Source: JBGPYB01 sp041493035 (GTDB lineage: Bacteria > Acidobacteriota > Vicinamibacteria > Fen-336). Taken from it: DNA of 64,000 nucleotides. The notes below the pieces were generated by a model. That model was not told where the DNA came from. It ran no database searches and worked only from the letters and a program-made list of their open reading frames with translations. The translations under genes and the position numbers were made by a program. Below are positions 24,371 through 32,222 of the stretch, in pieces; within the stretch, counting starts at the first letter, position 1, and each line of letters opens with the position of its first letter. Location: positions 32,616 to 96,615 of the forward strand of contig JBGPYB010000002.1 of assembly GCA_041493035.1 (NCBI GenBank), given 5' to 3'.

Positions 24371-24387
24371 AAGGCTATAATAGCCTT
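24371..24387 (+). promoter_or_regulatory. 17-bp perfect palindrome covering the -10 box of the antitoxin gene
   Basis: AAGGCTAT-A-ATAGCCTT is an exact palindrome with a single central base and contains TATAAT at 24376-24381. It ends at the base before the GTG start at 24388. Phd/YefM antitoxins repress their own promoters by binding such short palindromes, so this is the likely operator. The 6-base gap from -10 to GTG means the transcript is probably leaderless. Confidence 0.7.
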
Positions 24388-24690
24388 GTGAGAACCGCCA
24401 CCATATCCGAGACGAAGAACTCGCTCAGCGCCCTCCTGGACCAGGTGCGGCATGGGGAGACAGTTCTCATCACGGACCGCCGTCGCCCCATCGCGAGGCT
24501 CGAGCCCGTGGCGACCGCCGAGGACGCCGGTCCCGACGAGGGACGCCTGGCGCGCCTGGAACGGGCTGGAGTGATTCGGCGCGCGCGCCGGGGCCGGCTC
24601 GAGGAGATCCTGCGAAGGCCCCCAGTCGTGCCGCAGGCAGGCGGCGACGTCCTCGCCGTCCTGCTCGACGAGCGTCGTACCGGTCGTTGA
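24388..24690 (+). CDS. Phd/YefM-family antitoxin
   Basis: The 100-residue protein begins MRTATISETKNSLSALLDQV, the N-terminal DNA-binding half of the Phd/YefM fold, followed by RHGETVLITDRRRPIARLEPV. The C-terminal half is arginine- and proline-rich (RARRGRLEEILRRPP) and is the expected toxin-neutralising tail. The GTG at 24388 is chosen by the fold start and the palindromic promoter; the open frame runs back to 24175 but that part is antisense to the kinase. The stop overlaps the TTG start of the PIN toxin (TTGA), as usual for these pairs. Confidence 0.88.
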   Translation: MRTATISETKNSLSALLDQVRHGETVLITDRRRPIARLEPVATAEDAGPDEGRLARLERAGVIRRARRGRLEEILRRPPVVPQAGGDVLAVLLDERRTGR

Positions 24691-25124
24691 GGTTCTGGGA
24701 CAGCTCCGCCCTCGTCCCTCTCATCGTCCGTCAACGGTCGTCGGTCCGGATGCGAGCTCTGTACCGGTCGGACTCCGGCGTCCTCGCCTGGTGGGGCACC
24801 CGGGTCGAGTGCGAGTCGGCCCTCTCGCGCCTCGAGCGAGATGGCCTGCTGCTGCCGCGGTCGGCGAGCCGGGCGCGCGGGCGGCTCGATCGCTTCGCGG
24901 CAACCTGGCAAGAGGTGCAGCCGTCCGAGCCCCTCCGCGACGCCGCGCGCCGACTGCTCCGCGTTCACGATCTGCGGGCCGCCGACTCCCTTCAACTCGC
25001 TGCGGCTGGCGCCGCGTCCGAAGGCCGCCCCATGACTCTGGCCTTCGTCTGCCTCGACGAACGCCTCAGCGCGGCCGCGGAACGTGAAGGGTTCCCGGTG
25101 CTCGGAGGCGTATCGCGCCGCTAG
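24687..25124 (+). CDS. vapC: VapC-type PIN-domain ribonuclease toxin
   Basis: The 145-residue protein starts at TTG 24687 and shows the PIN active-site acids: Asp5 in FWDSSALV, Glu41/Glu43 in RVECESAL, Asp100 in LRAADSLQLAAA and Asp124 in VCLDERL. VapC toxins cut tRNA or rRNA when free of antitoxin. The order phd-type antitoxin then PIN toxin with a 4-base overlap supports the pair. Downstream, only 7 bases separate the stop from a decayed kinase fragment on the opposite strand. Confidence 0.88.
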   Translation: MRFWDSSALVPLIVRQRSSVRMRALYRSDSGVLAWWGTRVECESALSRLERDGLLLPRSASRARGRLDRFAATWQEVQPSEPLRDAARRLLRVHDLRAADSLQLAAAGAASEGRPMTLAFVCLDERLSAAAEREGFPVLGGVSRR

Positions 25125-25131
25125 GTCGCCG

Positions 25132-25187
25132 CTACCGGAAGTTCTCGATCAGCATCAGATCGCTGCCCTCGCCAACCAGCTTCATGG
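25132..25187. repeat. Direct repeat R3 (kinase 3-prime end, shorter)
   Basis: This stretch repeats the first ~50 bp of R1 and R2 and then diverges. It keeps the TAG stop seen in R1. It marks the right side of the Phd/VapC pair. Confidence 0.65.
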
Positions 25188-25393
25188 GGAAGCCACGCAA
25201 TCGATCACCGTTCGCTCCGGACCTCCGGAAACAGGCACCGCCAATAGCGGCGGCTCCGCACCGTTCCCCAAGAAGAACAGCGCCTTGCCGTCGGCAGCCT
25301 CGTACGCGAGATGACCCTCCGCGTGCGGGACGGCCCAGCGCCCAGAAGGGAGAGAACCTCGTAAGGCCCGAACTTCGACCCCGGGGCGATCAC
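25132..25393 (-). pseudogene. Kinase-propeller gene with the middle deleted (copy 3)
   Basis: On the minus strand, about 20 codons match the kinase N-terminus (VIAPGSKFGPYEVLSLLGAG against the intact TLGSKLGSYDVLSLLGAG). The sequence then jumps, with a frame change, to a propeller fragment (DGKALFFLGNGAEPPLLAV, SGGPERTVIDCV) and jumps again to VGEGSDLMLIENFR and TAG. The whole catalytic domain and most of the propeller, over 2 kb, are missing. This accounts for the gene-free stretch 25125-25476; from 25394 to 25476 I see nothing else recognisable. Confidence 0.75.
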
Positions 25394-25476
25394 GTTCGGA
25401 GGCCTGGCCGCCTTCTGCAACCGCCCCCGCCGAGCGCACGAGGAGCGCAGCGCTCGGACAGGCCCTTCGCTAGTCG

Positions 25477-25896
25477 CTATAGCCGCGCCGCTCGCGCCAC
25501 GGCATCGAGGAAGAGTCGAAGCGCGGGAAGGCCTGGACGCGACTCCTGGTGTACGCGCCTGTAGTCGACCATGGCGTATCCATGGGCGATGCGATTCCGC
25601 AGCCCGGTGGCTGCGCGCAAGGCATCGGCCGTTGGGCGGTCGATAACGCCACGATCGGCCAGAACGTCGAAGGCTGAGCCGGCGTCGTCGGGAGGGGTCC
25701 AGCCTTCATCCGCCACCCAGTGGGCCGCGAGATCGATGCACTCTTGGATCGCAAGGAAGACGTAGAAAAGCGCGAGGTCTCGGCCGCTCCGGTCGGCGAC
25801 AAAGTCCTCGGGCGGGCGTGCCAGGAGCGCCTCCGCGTCATTCAGCCACGCGTGTGCTCGGGCGATGCGCGCGGCCGCAACGTCACGGCGTACCAT
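25477..25896 (-). CDS. hepT: HEPN-domain toxin, HepT family
   Basis: The 139-residue, mostly helical protein carries the HEPN ribonuclease motif R100-N-R-I-A-H105 (Rx4H) followed by Tyr107, giving the Rx4HxY form found in HepT. In the studied HepT/MntA system the tyrosine is AMPylated by the antitoxin. The N-terminal helix pair (RIARAHAWLNDAEALL) and LFYVFLAIQECIDLAAHWVADEG fit the family. Its start overlaps the end of the nucleotidyltransferase gene by 14 bases, so the two are cotranslated, with the antitoxin first. Confidence 0.88.
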   Translation of the reverse strand: MVRRDVAAARIARAHAWLNDAEALLARPPEDFVADRSGRDLALFYVFLAIQECIDLAAHWVADEGWTPPDDAGSAFDVLADRGVIDRPTADALRAATGLRNRIAHGYAMVDYRRVHQESRPGLPALRLFLDAVARAARL

Positions 25897-26287
25897 GCCC
25901 GGCCCCCTCTCGAACGCGTCGCACTGCGGAGGCGTGGAGCCGGCGGGCGAGGGGAGCCCAGTCCCACCAGTCGAGCATCGCGCGCGCCTTGAAGTCGGCC
26001 CAGGAGTGGGGAACCCTCTCGACGAGGGTGCGCCCGTCGCGGGCGATCTCGAAGCGCAGGAGTGGCGGGGCTTCGTCGAGGAAGACGAGATCGACGTGGC
26101 GGCGGGTGGCGCGACTCAAGGCGACCTCGAACGACGCGGCCGGGCGACTGCCCGGTTCGAAAAGAACACCGACGTCAAGGTCGCTGGCCTCCTTGCTCGC
26201 GCCCCGCGCTGTTGAGCCGAAGAGGACGGCGAGACGGACCCCCGGCGTCGCCTCCAGCACGCCGCGCAGCGACTCCTCAGGTGTCAT
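25883..26287 (-). CDS. mntA: MNT-type nucleotidyltransferase antitoxin
   Basis: The 134-residue protein has the minimal nucleotidyltransferase signature: G24-S25 followed by D36-x-D38 (LFGSTARGASKEASDLDV) and a third acid at D66 (RHVDLVFLD). This matches GSx10DxD with all three metal ligands intact, so AMP transfer to its HEPN partner is plausible. The C-terminal half is helical and contains LRFEIARDGRTLVER. The ATG at 26287 lies 10 bases after a TAGAAT box (26298-26303, minus strand) with no Shine-Dalgarno sequence. Confidence 0.88.
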   Translation of the reverse strand: MTPEESLRGVLEATPGVRLAVLFGSTARGASKEASDLDVGVLFEPGSRPAASFEVALSRATRRHVDLVFLDEAPPLLRFEIARDGRTLVERVPHSWADFKARAMLDWWDWAPLARRLHASAVRRVREGAGHGTP

Positions 26288-26297
26288 TTGCTGGCCG

Positions 26298-26303
26298 ATT
26301 CTA
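26298..26303 (-). promoter_or_regulatory. -10 box for the mntA-hepT pair
   Basis: TAGAAT on the minus strand ends 10 bases before the ATG of mntA. No ribosome-binding sequence lies between, as in several other genes of this window. Confidence 0.45.
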
Positions 26304-26360
26304 GCACCGCGCGGAGAGGGGCTCCTGCCGGTTACGAGTTGTCGACCCGCCTCGGCTCGA

Positions 26361-29321
26361 TCAGAAGCCGAGACGGGCTTGCAACTCGATCCTGCGGTTC
26401 CCACCAGCGCCGCCGCCGCTGCCGAAGCCGCCGGCGGTGGAGAGGGACTGGCCGAAGAGCAGCGACGTGAGGTTGCCCACGGGCGTCGAGGGGTTGACGT
26501 GGTTCAGCAGGTTCTGGGCGAAGATGGAGATGGTGAGCCCCTTTCCGCCGCCGCCCTCGTCACCGCGTCCTCGACCACCGCCGCCGAAGCCCCCCGGTCC
26601 CCCGAAGCCGGGGCCGCCCCCCCCAGGGCCACCCGGGCCGCCAGGAGGCGCCGGTGCGGCAAGGCCCTTGCCGAAGGTGAGGGTCTTGCTGATGCGCAGG
26701 TTGACCACCGCGAACCCGGGGCCCACGCCGAGGTTCCTCGGGATGATCGCTTCGCCCGCGACCGGATCCGGATCCAGGAGGCCATAAGGCGTCTGAACGA
26801 CTCCGGGTTTGTCGGGATCGTCGGCGAAGGCCGGCCGATCGGTGAACACGCTGTCGAGGTTCAGATCGCGACCGATGGTGATGTTGTAGGGCCGGCCGGT
26901 GGAGAGGATGACGAAGGGGCTGATTCGCACACCCCAGGGACCGGTGACGTTGCCTCCCAGGGTCACGCGGTGTCGCATGTCGTTCCCGGCCCGGCCGTAC
27001 TCGCCCTTCAGATCGTACTGGTTGGCTGGGAAGCTCGATGAGCCGTCGGTGTCGCTCTTCGCCCAAGAGAGAAAGTACCGGACAAAGACGGTCAGCTTCT
27101 TGCTCAGTCGGTTGTTGATGCCGAGGATCCACTGATACTGGTTGAGGCGCCCGGCCGACTCGACCTGATAGACGTCCCCGGCGGCCACGCCGAGGGGACG
27201 CGCTCCGTCCGCCAGGGGCGCGTTGATGTTCCGGGAACGGAGCTGCCTCCGTCCCTGAGCGGCGATGAGCGTCCCCGAGACGGTGAAGTTGCCGGGAAGC
27301 TGCCGCTCGAGGCTCAAGGACGATTGGAGCGTGTACGACGCTTGGAGGTCCGGCGCCACGTGCCACGTGGCCTGCGGGATCGCGAAGGCCTCCAGCTCCT
27401 CCACGGACGGCACCCCTGAGACGCTGCCGTCCGCGGCGAACCCGAGCTGGTCGAGGACGGCCGGTTGCATCACGACGTACTGAGACGTCGAGACACCGTT
27501 GAACCGGTTGGCCCGAAGGGTGAGGTCTTCGCCGAAGCGGTCGTAGAAGATGCCGAAGCCCCCGCGGACGACGGTGCGCGCCTGCCCCTGGGCGTTCTTG
27601 GGTCCGGCCGACCAGGCGAAGCCGAGACGCGGAGCAAAGTTCAAGTGGCTCTCGATGTTGTCCTGCGTCTCATAGCGCAGCCCCGCGCTCACGAGGAGGT
27701 CCGGCGTGGCGTGCCAGTCGTCCTGGACGAAGGGGGCCACGTCCCACTGAGTCACCTTCGCGTCGGGGTCTCCGCCCACGATCTGAAGCTGGCTCGCACC
27801 ACCTCCCAGGGCACGAATCGCCGCGGGGGAGAGGCCCAGGCCCTGGAGGACGATGGTGCGGCGATAGCGCTCCATGCTCGTGACGGGGACGAAGACCGGA
27901 TTGCCGTCGGGGCCCGCGACGAGCTGGTTGTTCGCGTCGAGCTTGGGACCGAACCCCCCGGAGAAGACCACGGTCCCGCCGAACCCCTGCCGGGCCAGGT
28001 CGTCCACGTCCACGGTGCGAAGGCGAAACCCGGCCCGCAGCGAATGCTTTCCGCTCGCCCACGAAGTCACGCTCTGCAACTCCCAGCGCCTCTGATCGTT
28101 GAAGGAGGGCCCCAGCGGGGATCCGCCCCCCGTGAAAGCGTCCTGGACCTGGAGGGTCGGCACGGAGTCGTCCCCCTCCCTGGTCTGGCGCTCCTTGAAA
28201 TAGCGGAGGCGCGTTTCGCTGATCACCTTCCCGTAGACGGCGGTTTCCGTGAGCTGCAACGTGTGCTGCCGATCGGTGGTGTCGTAGCCCCGGGACGGGA
28301 GGGAGAAGCCCCCTACTCCCGCATCGGTCTGATCCGAGGAGGTGTAGGCGTATCGCGCGACGAGGGTATGGGAGGGACTGATCTGCCAGTCGATGCGCGG
28401 GCTCACCGTCGTCCGGTGCTGGGGCGTGACGACGGACACGGCGAGCGGGACGATCGCCAGGTCCTCGGGTTCCAGGATGGTGGCGTTGATGAGTTGGTTG
28501 TCGTCCACGTCCCGGCGCTCGAAGTCGATGACGAAGGAGGCCTTCTTCGCCACGAGGGGGCCGCTGACGTTACCTCCCCATTCCCGGCGCTGATACGGGG
28601 GCTTGTTCTGGGCGAAGGGGTTCCGCGAGTTGAGGATGTCGTCATTGAAGCGGTACGAGGTCTCTCCACGCCACTGGTCGGTTCCGGGCTTGGTGAAGAT
28701 CTCGATGCGACCGAAGCCGAGCCGGTCGTATTCCGCCGAGAAGGGGTTCGCGTTGATCCGGATCTCGCGGATGGACGCCTTCGGAGGCATGCGGCCCCCC
28801 GTAAAGCCGTCGATGAACACCTGGCCACCGTTCGGCCCCGCGGCGGGGCCGGCAAGGGCCTGCAGCGCGTCGGCCATCTCGTCGGGATCGTCGGGAAGGG
28901 CGTCGAGGTCGTCGCCTTTGATGGTGATGGCGCCCGCGTTGTTGCTGGGATCGATGCTGAGAGCCGGGGCGGCGGAGTCGACGTTCACGGTCTCCTCGAT
29001 CGCCGCGACCGCGAGCTGAATGTCGAGGTCCGTCACGCGGCCAGCCGCCACCGCGATGGCACCGCTGCCGTAGGCCTCGAATCCCCTCTTCATGACCGTG
29101 AGGGCGTAGGTCCCCGGCACCAGGCCGTCCAGTGAGTAGATCCCTTTGCCGTCGGTCCTGGTTGTTTTCGTCGCCGGTCCTGTCACGGATATTTCGGCCC
29201 CCGGCATGACACCGCCCTGAGGATCGGTCACGTGACCACGGATGCCGCCGGTGTTGGACGACTGGGCGAAGGCACCCGGAGCCGCGAGCAGGGCCACGAG
29301 CAACGCTAGAGAGGCCCTCAC
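26361..29321 (-). CDS. Oar-like TonB-dependent outer membrane receptor
   Basis: The 986-residue protein has a signal peptide (VRASLALLVALLAAPGAFAQ), a carboxypeptidase-regulatory Ig-like domain (GGIRGHVTDPQGGVMPGAEISVTG), a plug-like region with a truncated consensus (ADALQALAGPAAGPNGGQVFIDGF) and a large beta-barrel. It ends in alternating residues and a terminal Phe (RIELQARLGF), typical of outer membrane proteins. A Gly/Pro-rich stretch encoded at about 26550-26660 sits in one of the last loops. The GTG at 29321 overlaps the stop of the upstream gene (GTGA), with GGGGGA just before it. Substrates of Oar-like proteins are unknown, but some are sugar or polymer importers. Confidence 0.88.
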   Translation of the reverse strand: MRASLALLVALLAAPGAFAQSSNTGGIRGHVTDPQGGVMPGAEISVTGPATKTTRTDGKGIYSLDGLVPGTYALTVMKRGFEAYGSGAIAVAAGRVTDLDIQLAVAAIEETVNVDSAAPALSIDPSNNAGAITIKGDDLDALPDDPDEMADALQALAGPAAGPNGGQVFIDGFTGGRMPPKASIREIRINANPFSAEYDRLGFGRIEIFTKPGTDQWRGETSYRFNDDILNSRNPFAQNKPPYQRREWGGNVSGPLVAKKASFVIDFERRDVDDNQLINATILEPEDLAIVPLAVSVVTPQHRTTVSPRIDWQISPSHTLVARYAYTSSDQTDAGVGGFSLPSRGYDTTDRQHTLQLTETAVYGKVISETRLRYFKERQTREGDDSVPTLQVQDAFTGGGSPLGPSFNDQRRWELQSVTSWASGKHSLRAGFRLRTVDVDDLARQGFGGTVVFSGGFGPKLDANNQLVAGPDGNPVFVPVTSMERYRRTIVLQGLGLSPAAIRALGGGASQLQIVGGDPDAKVTQWDVAPFVQDDWHATPDLLVSAGLRYETQDNIESHLNFAPRLGFAWSAGPKNAQGQARTVVRGGFGIFYDRFGEDLTLRANRFNGVSTSQYVVMQPAVLDQLGFAADGSVSGVPSVEELEAFAIPQATWHVAPDLQASYTLQSSLSLERQLPGNFTVSGTLIAAQGRRQLRSRNINAPLADGARPLGVAAGDVYQVESAGRLNQYQWILGINNRLSKKLTVFVRYFLSWAKSDTDGSSSFPANQYDLKGEYGRAGNDMRHRVTLGGNVTGPWGVRISPFVILSTGRPYNITIGRDLNLDSVFTDRPAFADDPDKPGVVQTPYGLLDPDPVAGEAIIPRNLGVGPGFAVVNLRISKTLTFGKGLAAPAPPGGPGGPGGGGPGFGGPGGFGGGGRGRGDEGGGGKGLTISIFAQNLLNHVNPSTPVGNLTSLLFGQSLSTAGGFGSGGGAGGNRRIELQARLGF

Positions 29322-30454
29322 TGGAGTCCCCCCATCCCGAGGTCCATGAGGTCGGCGGGGAGGCCGACCTCGGCGCCGCGGCCCATGCGACGCCCGTTGC
29401 CTGTTGGCGCCCCGGACCGCAATGCCTCGAGACCCGAGACGACAGCGATGGCGGTCACGCGGGAGACATCGCTTCCCTTGGTACCCGCGACCAGGATTCG
29501 GTCGCCCGCCTTTAGCTCCGCAAGGGTGAGAACGGGCAGACGCTCCAGCAGATCCTCGGAGCCTCCGCCTCCTTCCCGACGCGCACCCCAACCTCCGGCT
29601 CCAGGGCCTGATCCCGGCGGCCCGCCCGTTCCTTCCCGCGGTCCGGCGAGCCGCGCGGCCATCTCCGGGGGGAGCCGTCGCAGGCGGGCATCGGGCCCCA
29701 CCGAGACCGAAAGGCGATCACCGGCGTCGTCGGCCTTGACCGCGAGCTCTCGCTTGGCGACATCGACCGCCACGACGTCGCCAACGATCGTGCGGAAGGT
29801 GCCGAAGACGATCTGCTCGGCCAGGAAGGTGGTCCCGTCCTGGCTGCGATCGCCCAGTGCCCGAAGCTGGTCACCCACCTGGACCTCGCCCAAGGCGCTC
29901 GGCTTCGCGTCGCTGAACTTCACCGAGTCGGGGGCGTACCGGCGGAAGGCGATCTTCCGGTCGGCCGTCGGCAGCGCGATCGGACTGGCGGCCCCGAAGC
30001 GCCGGGGCTGGAGTGTGATCTCCCTCTTGGCCGTATCGACCGCGGTGACCGTTCCGAGGACTCCTCGCTTCCGCCAGTCCGCCTGCTCGGCTTCCCGCTT
30101 CTGGGAGATGTCCCCCTTGGTCATCACCACGACCTGCCGCGCCGCGAGAGTGGTCTTGTCGTCGGAGAGGCGACCACGGACTAGGACCCTGTCGCCGAGC
30201 GCCAGCTCCTCGAGAGAGACGGGGCTCGCGTCGGTCAGGCTCGTGGCTCCGGGCTGCGCCCGCAGCAAGGACGCGCCTTCGCCGATCGTGATCACGACGG
30301 CGCCGCCGGTATCCGGCTTCAGCGTGAGCTGGCGATGATCGATCGCCGTCACCTCGCCCACGACCGAGTCGGCCTTCCGTGGAGCGGTCTGGGCGGACGC
30401 CCAGACGGAGAGAATCAGAAGGAGAGGAGCCACGAAGACCTTGGATAGACGCAC
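29318..30454 (-). CDS. Secreted protein with repeated DUF5666-like beta domains
   Basis: The 378-residue protein starts at GTG with GGAGG 10 bases upstream and has a signal peptide (MRLSKVFVAPLLLILSVWASA). Three related segments follow, near residues 30-105, 130-205 and 215-265, each of the form VVGEVTAIDHRQLTLK ... LALGDRVLVRGRL, that is, small OB-like beta barrels of the DUF5666 type. A low-complexity Gly/Pro part follows, then a last segment LKAGDRILVAGTKGSDVSRVTAIAV. It is coupled to the TonB receptor gene by a 4-base overlap, so the two products probably act together at the outer membrane. Function is unknown. Confidence 0.7.
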   Translation of the reverse strand: MRLSKVFVAPLLLILSVWASAQTAPRKADSVVGEVTAIDHRQLTLKPDTGGAVVITIGEGASLLRAQPGATSLTDASPVSLEELALGDRVLVRGRLSDDKTTLAARQVVVMTKGDISQKREAEQADWRKRGVLGTVTAVDTAKREITLQPRRFGAASPIALPTADRKIAFRRYAPDSVKFSDAKPSALGEVQVGDQLRALGDRSQDGTTFLAEQIVFGTFRTIVGDVVAVDVAKRELAVKADDAGDRLSVSVGPDARLRRLPPEMAARLAGPREGTGGPPGSGPGAGGWGARREGGGGSEDLLERLPVLTLAELKAGDRILVAGTKGSDVSRVTAIAVVSGLEALRSGAPTGNGRRMGRGAEVGLPADLMDLGMGGLQ

Positions 30455-30524
30455 GAAGAAACCGCCTCCAACCCCCCCACGGCATTAGAGCACATTTGTG
30501 GCTGAAGGGTTGAGGCTCCATCGG

Positions 30525-30553
30525 TGGACAAGCCCGCTGCGCTGACATAGGCT
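30525..30553 (+). promoter_or_regulatory. Predicted promoter of the Omp85-like gene
   Basis: TGGACA (30525-30530) and TAGGCT (30548-30553) are 17 bases apart. The same -10 hexamer, TAGGCT, occurs before the CBS-domain gene. The leader would be about 50 bases with no clear ribosome site before ATG 30612. Confidence 0.35.
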
Positions 30554-30611
30554 CGTTTCTGACGAGCTTGCAGCCGAGATCGCGTCGCTCACCCATCCCC
30601 CGCCCTTCCCA

Positions 30612-32222
30612 ATGATGTTGACCCCCTTCGCCCTCGCACTTCTCCTCGCGTCCGACGCGGACGCGACCCAGGCTGAGACGCCGCGCGTCCAGGAGATCGA
30701 CATCCGCGGCGCCGCGGCCTTCGGCCGAGAAGAGGTGCTGGGGTTCATTCGCCTTCAGCCCGGCGCGCCGCTACGACGGGAGCCCCCGGCCATCGCCGCG
30801 GGCCTGGAGAGACGCTACCGGATCTCGGGCTACCCTGGGGCGCGCGTCGCCGCCTCGTTCGACGAGAACGCCGGCCGCCTCACGTTGGAGGTCGAAGAGG
30901 GACACCTGGTCGAAGTCTCCGTCGAGGGGTTGGAGGGATCAGCGCGTCAACGGGCCTCGAGGGTGCTCGGATTCGAGGTCGGACGTGTCCTGCGGGAAGG
31001 GGACATCTGGGCGGCCGTGGCTCGTCTCGAGAAAGCCTCGGAGGGGACCGTCAAGCTCTCCGGTGATCCCCCATGGACCGTCGAGCCCGTGCCGGACGGC
31101 GCCCGCTTCGTGATCCACCTCGCGAGCACGCCCGCGCGGTTCGGCTTGGGCCTCTGGTCCCCTCGGGTTCAGGGCCGGCACGATCGGGTGGACGGCTATT
31201 CCGCTGGCCTGAGTTCGGAGCTGGTGCTGACCAACGCCTCGTCCTATGACCACCTTCGCCTGAAGGCGGCGGCCTCTTACGCCTTCGGCTCGAAGCGGCT
31301 GCGCTACACCCTGGGCTTCCACAAGCCCTTCTGGGCCGGGCGCGTTGGCGTCGGCTACGAGTACCACGACCTCACGGACAGCGAAGACTCGTTTCGTCGT
31401 GTCGGTCTGGAGGAAGTTCCCGGCGACAGCATCAACACCAAGGACCCCGACGACTTCTTTCGCCGCCTCGGTCACGAGGCTTACGCCTTCGCCCGCCTCG
31501 ACGGTCGAACGCAGGTGGGAGCAGCGTTTCGGAGCGACGGGTATGGGAGCCTCACCACCCACTCGGCGGATGACGAGCCCAACCCGCGCGTCGAGGAGGG
31601 GAGGATGCGCTCGATCGTCGGAACGATTCAATTCGCATCGCGAGGTGATCTCTTTCCCACGCCGAAGGTCGAACGAGAATCGTTTCTCCTTCCGAACCTG
31701 TATTCGGGCCCCGCGCTCAAGCCTGGGCGATTCCGCGCCGAGGCGACCTTCGAGGTCTCTCGCCCCGGTCTCGGCAGCGATTTCGATTTCTCCCGCCTCA
31801 TCGTTCGACTCCGCGTCCACCGCCCGTTCGCGCATCGGTCCCGATTCGACGCGGTCACCTACGCCGGCCTCTCCGAGGGAGCGCCCCCCCTGCCGAAGCG
31901 CTTCTTCCTCGGAGGCCTCGGAACGCTGCGAGGGTTCGGCAAGAAGCAGTTCACCGGCAAGAATATGATGATGACGTCACTCGAGTGGGCCTGGCTTCCG
32001 TTGTCGCGGTTCGTCCCGGCCCTCGTCCCGTTCTACGATGGTGGCGCCCTTTGGGGGGGCGATGCGGTCGCCACCGGCTGGAAGCACGACGCCGGCCTCG
32101 GCCTGCGCTGGCCCCAGCTGGCCCCGGTCTTCGCGCGGGTGGACGCAGCGGTGCCCTTCAACCCCGATCCCGGGCAGGCCCGCACGGTTCAGTGGAACTT
32201 GAGGATCCAGATCCCGTTCTGA
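30612..32222 (+). CDS. Omp85-family outer membrane protein (TamA/BamA-like)
   Basis: The 536-residue protein has a short signal-like N-terminus, then POTRA-type domains near residues 26-100 (VQEIDIRGAAAFGREEVLGFIRLQPG ... GRLTLEVEEGHLVEVSVEGLEG) and probably a second up to about 175. The C-terminal part is a 16-strand-type barrel with the Omp85 signature GGLGTLRGFGKKQF and ends VQWNLRIQIPF. Omp85 proteins insert or secrete other proteins at the outer membrane. With only one or two POTRA domains this is smaller than BamA, and its substrate is unknown. It overlaps the next gene by one base (TGATG). Confidence 0.85.
   Translation: MMLTPFALALLLASDADATQAETPRVQEIDIRGAAAFGREEVLGFIRLQPGAPLRREPPAIAAGLERRYRISGYPGARVAASFDENAGRLTLEVEEGHLVEVSVEGLEGSARQRASRVLGFEVGRVLREGDIWAAVARLEKASEGTVKLSGDPPWTVEPVPDGARFVIHLASTPARFGLGLWSPRVQGRHDRVDGYSAGLSSELVLTNASSYDHLRLKAAASYAFGSKRLRYTLGFHKPFWAGRVGVGYEYHDLTDSEDSFRRVGLEEVPGDSINTKDPDDFFRRLGHEAYAFARLDGRTQVGAAFRSDGYGSLTTHSADDEPNPRVEEGRMRSIVGTIQFASRGDLFPTPKVERESFLLPNLYSGPALKPGRFRAEATFEVSRPGLGSDFDFSRLIVRLRVHRPFAHRSRFDAVTYAGLSEGAPPLPKRFFLGGLGTLRGFGKKQFTGKNMMMTSLEWAWLPLSRFVPALVPFYDGGALWGGDAVATGWKHDAGLGLRWPQLAPVFARVDAAVPFNPDPGQARTVQWNLRIQIPF

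Noticed and set aside
20700..25393. Insertion sequence or transposon as cause of the duplicated kinase ends
   Set aside because: No transposase, terminal inverted repeat or target duplication is visible; the copies look like gene fragments, not mobile element ends.
26550..26670. CRISPR-like or collagen-like repeat in the Gly/Pro-rich DNA
   Set aside because: The repeat is in-frame low-complexity coding sequence of the TonB receptor, with irregular units and no spacers.
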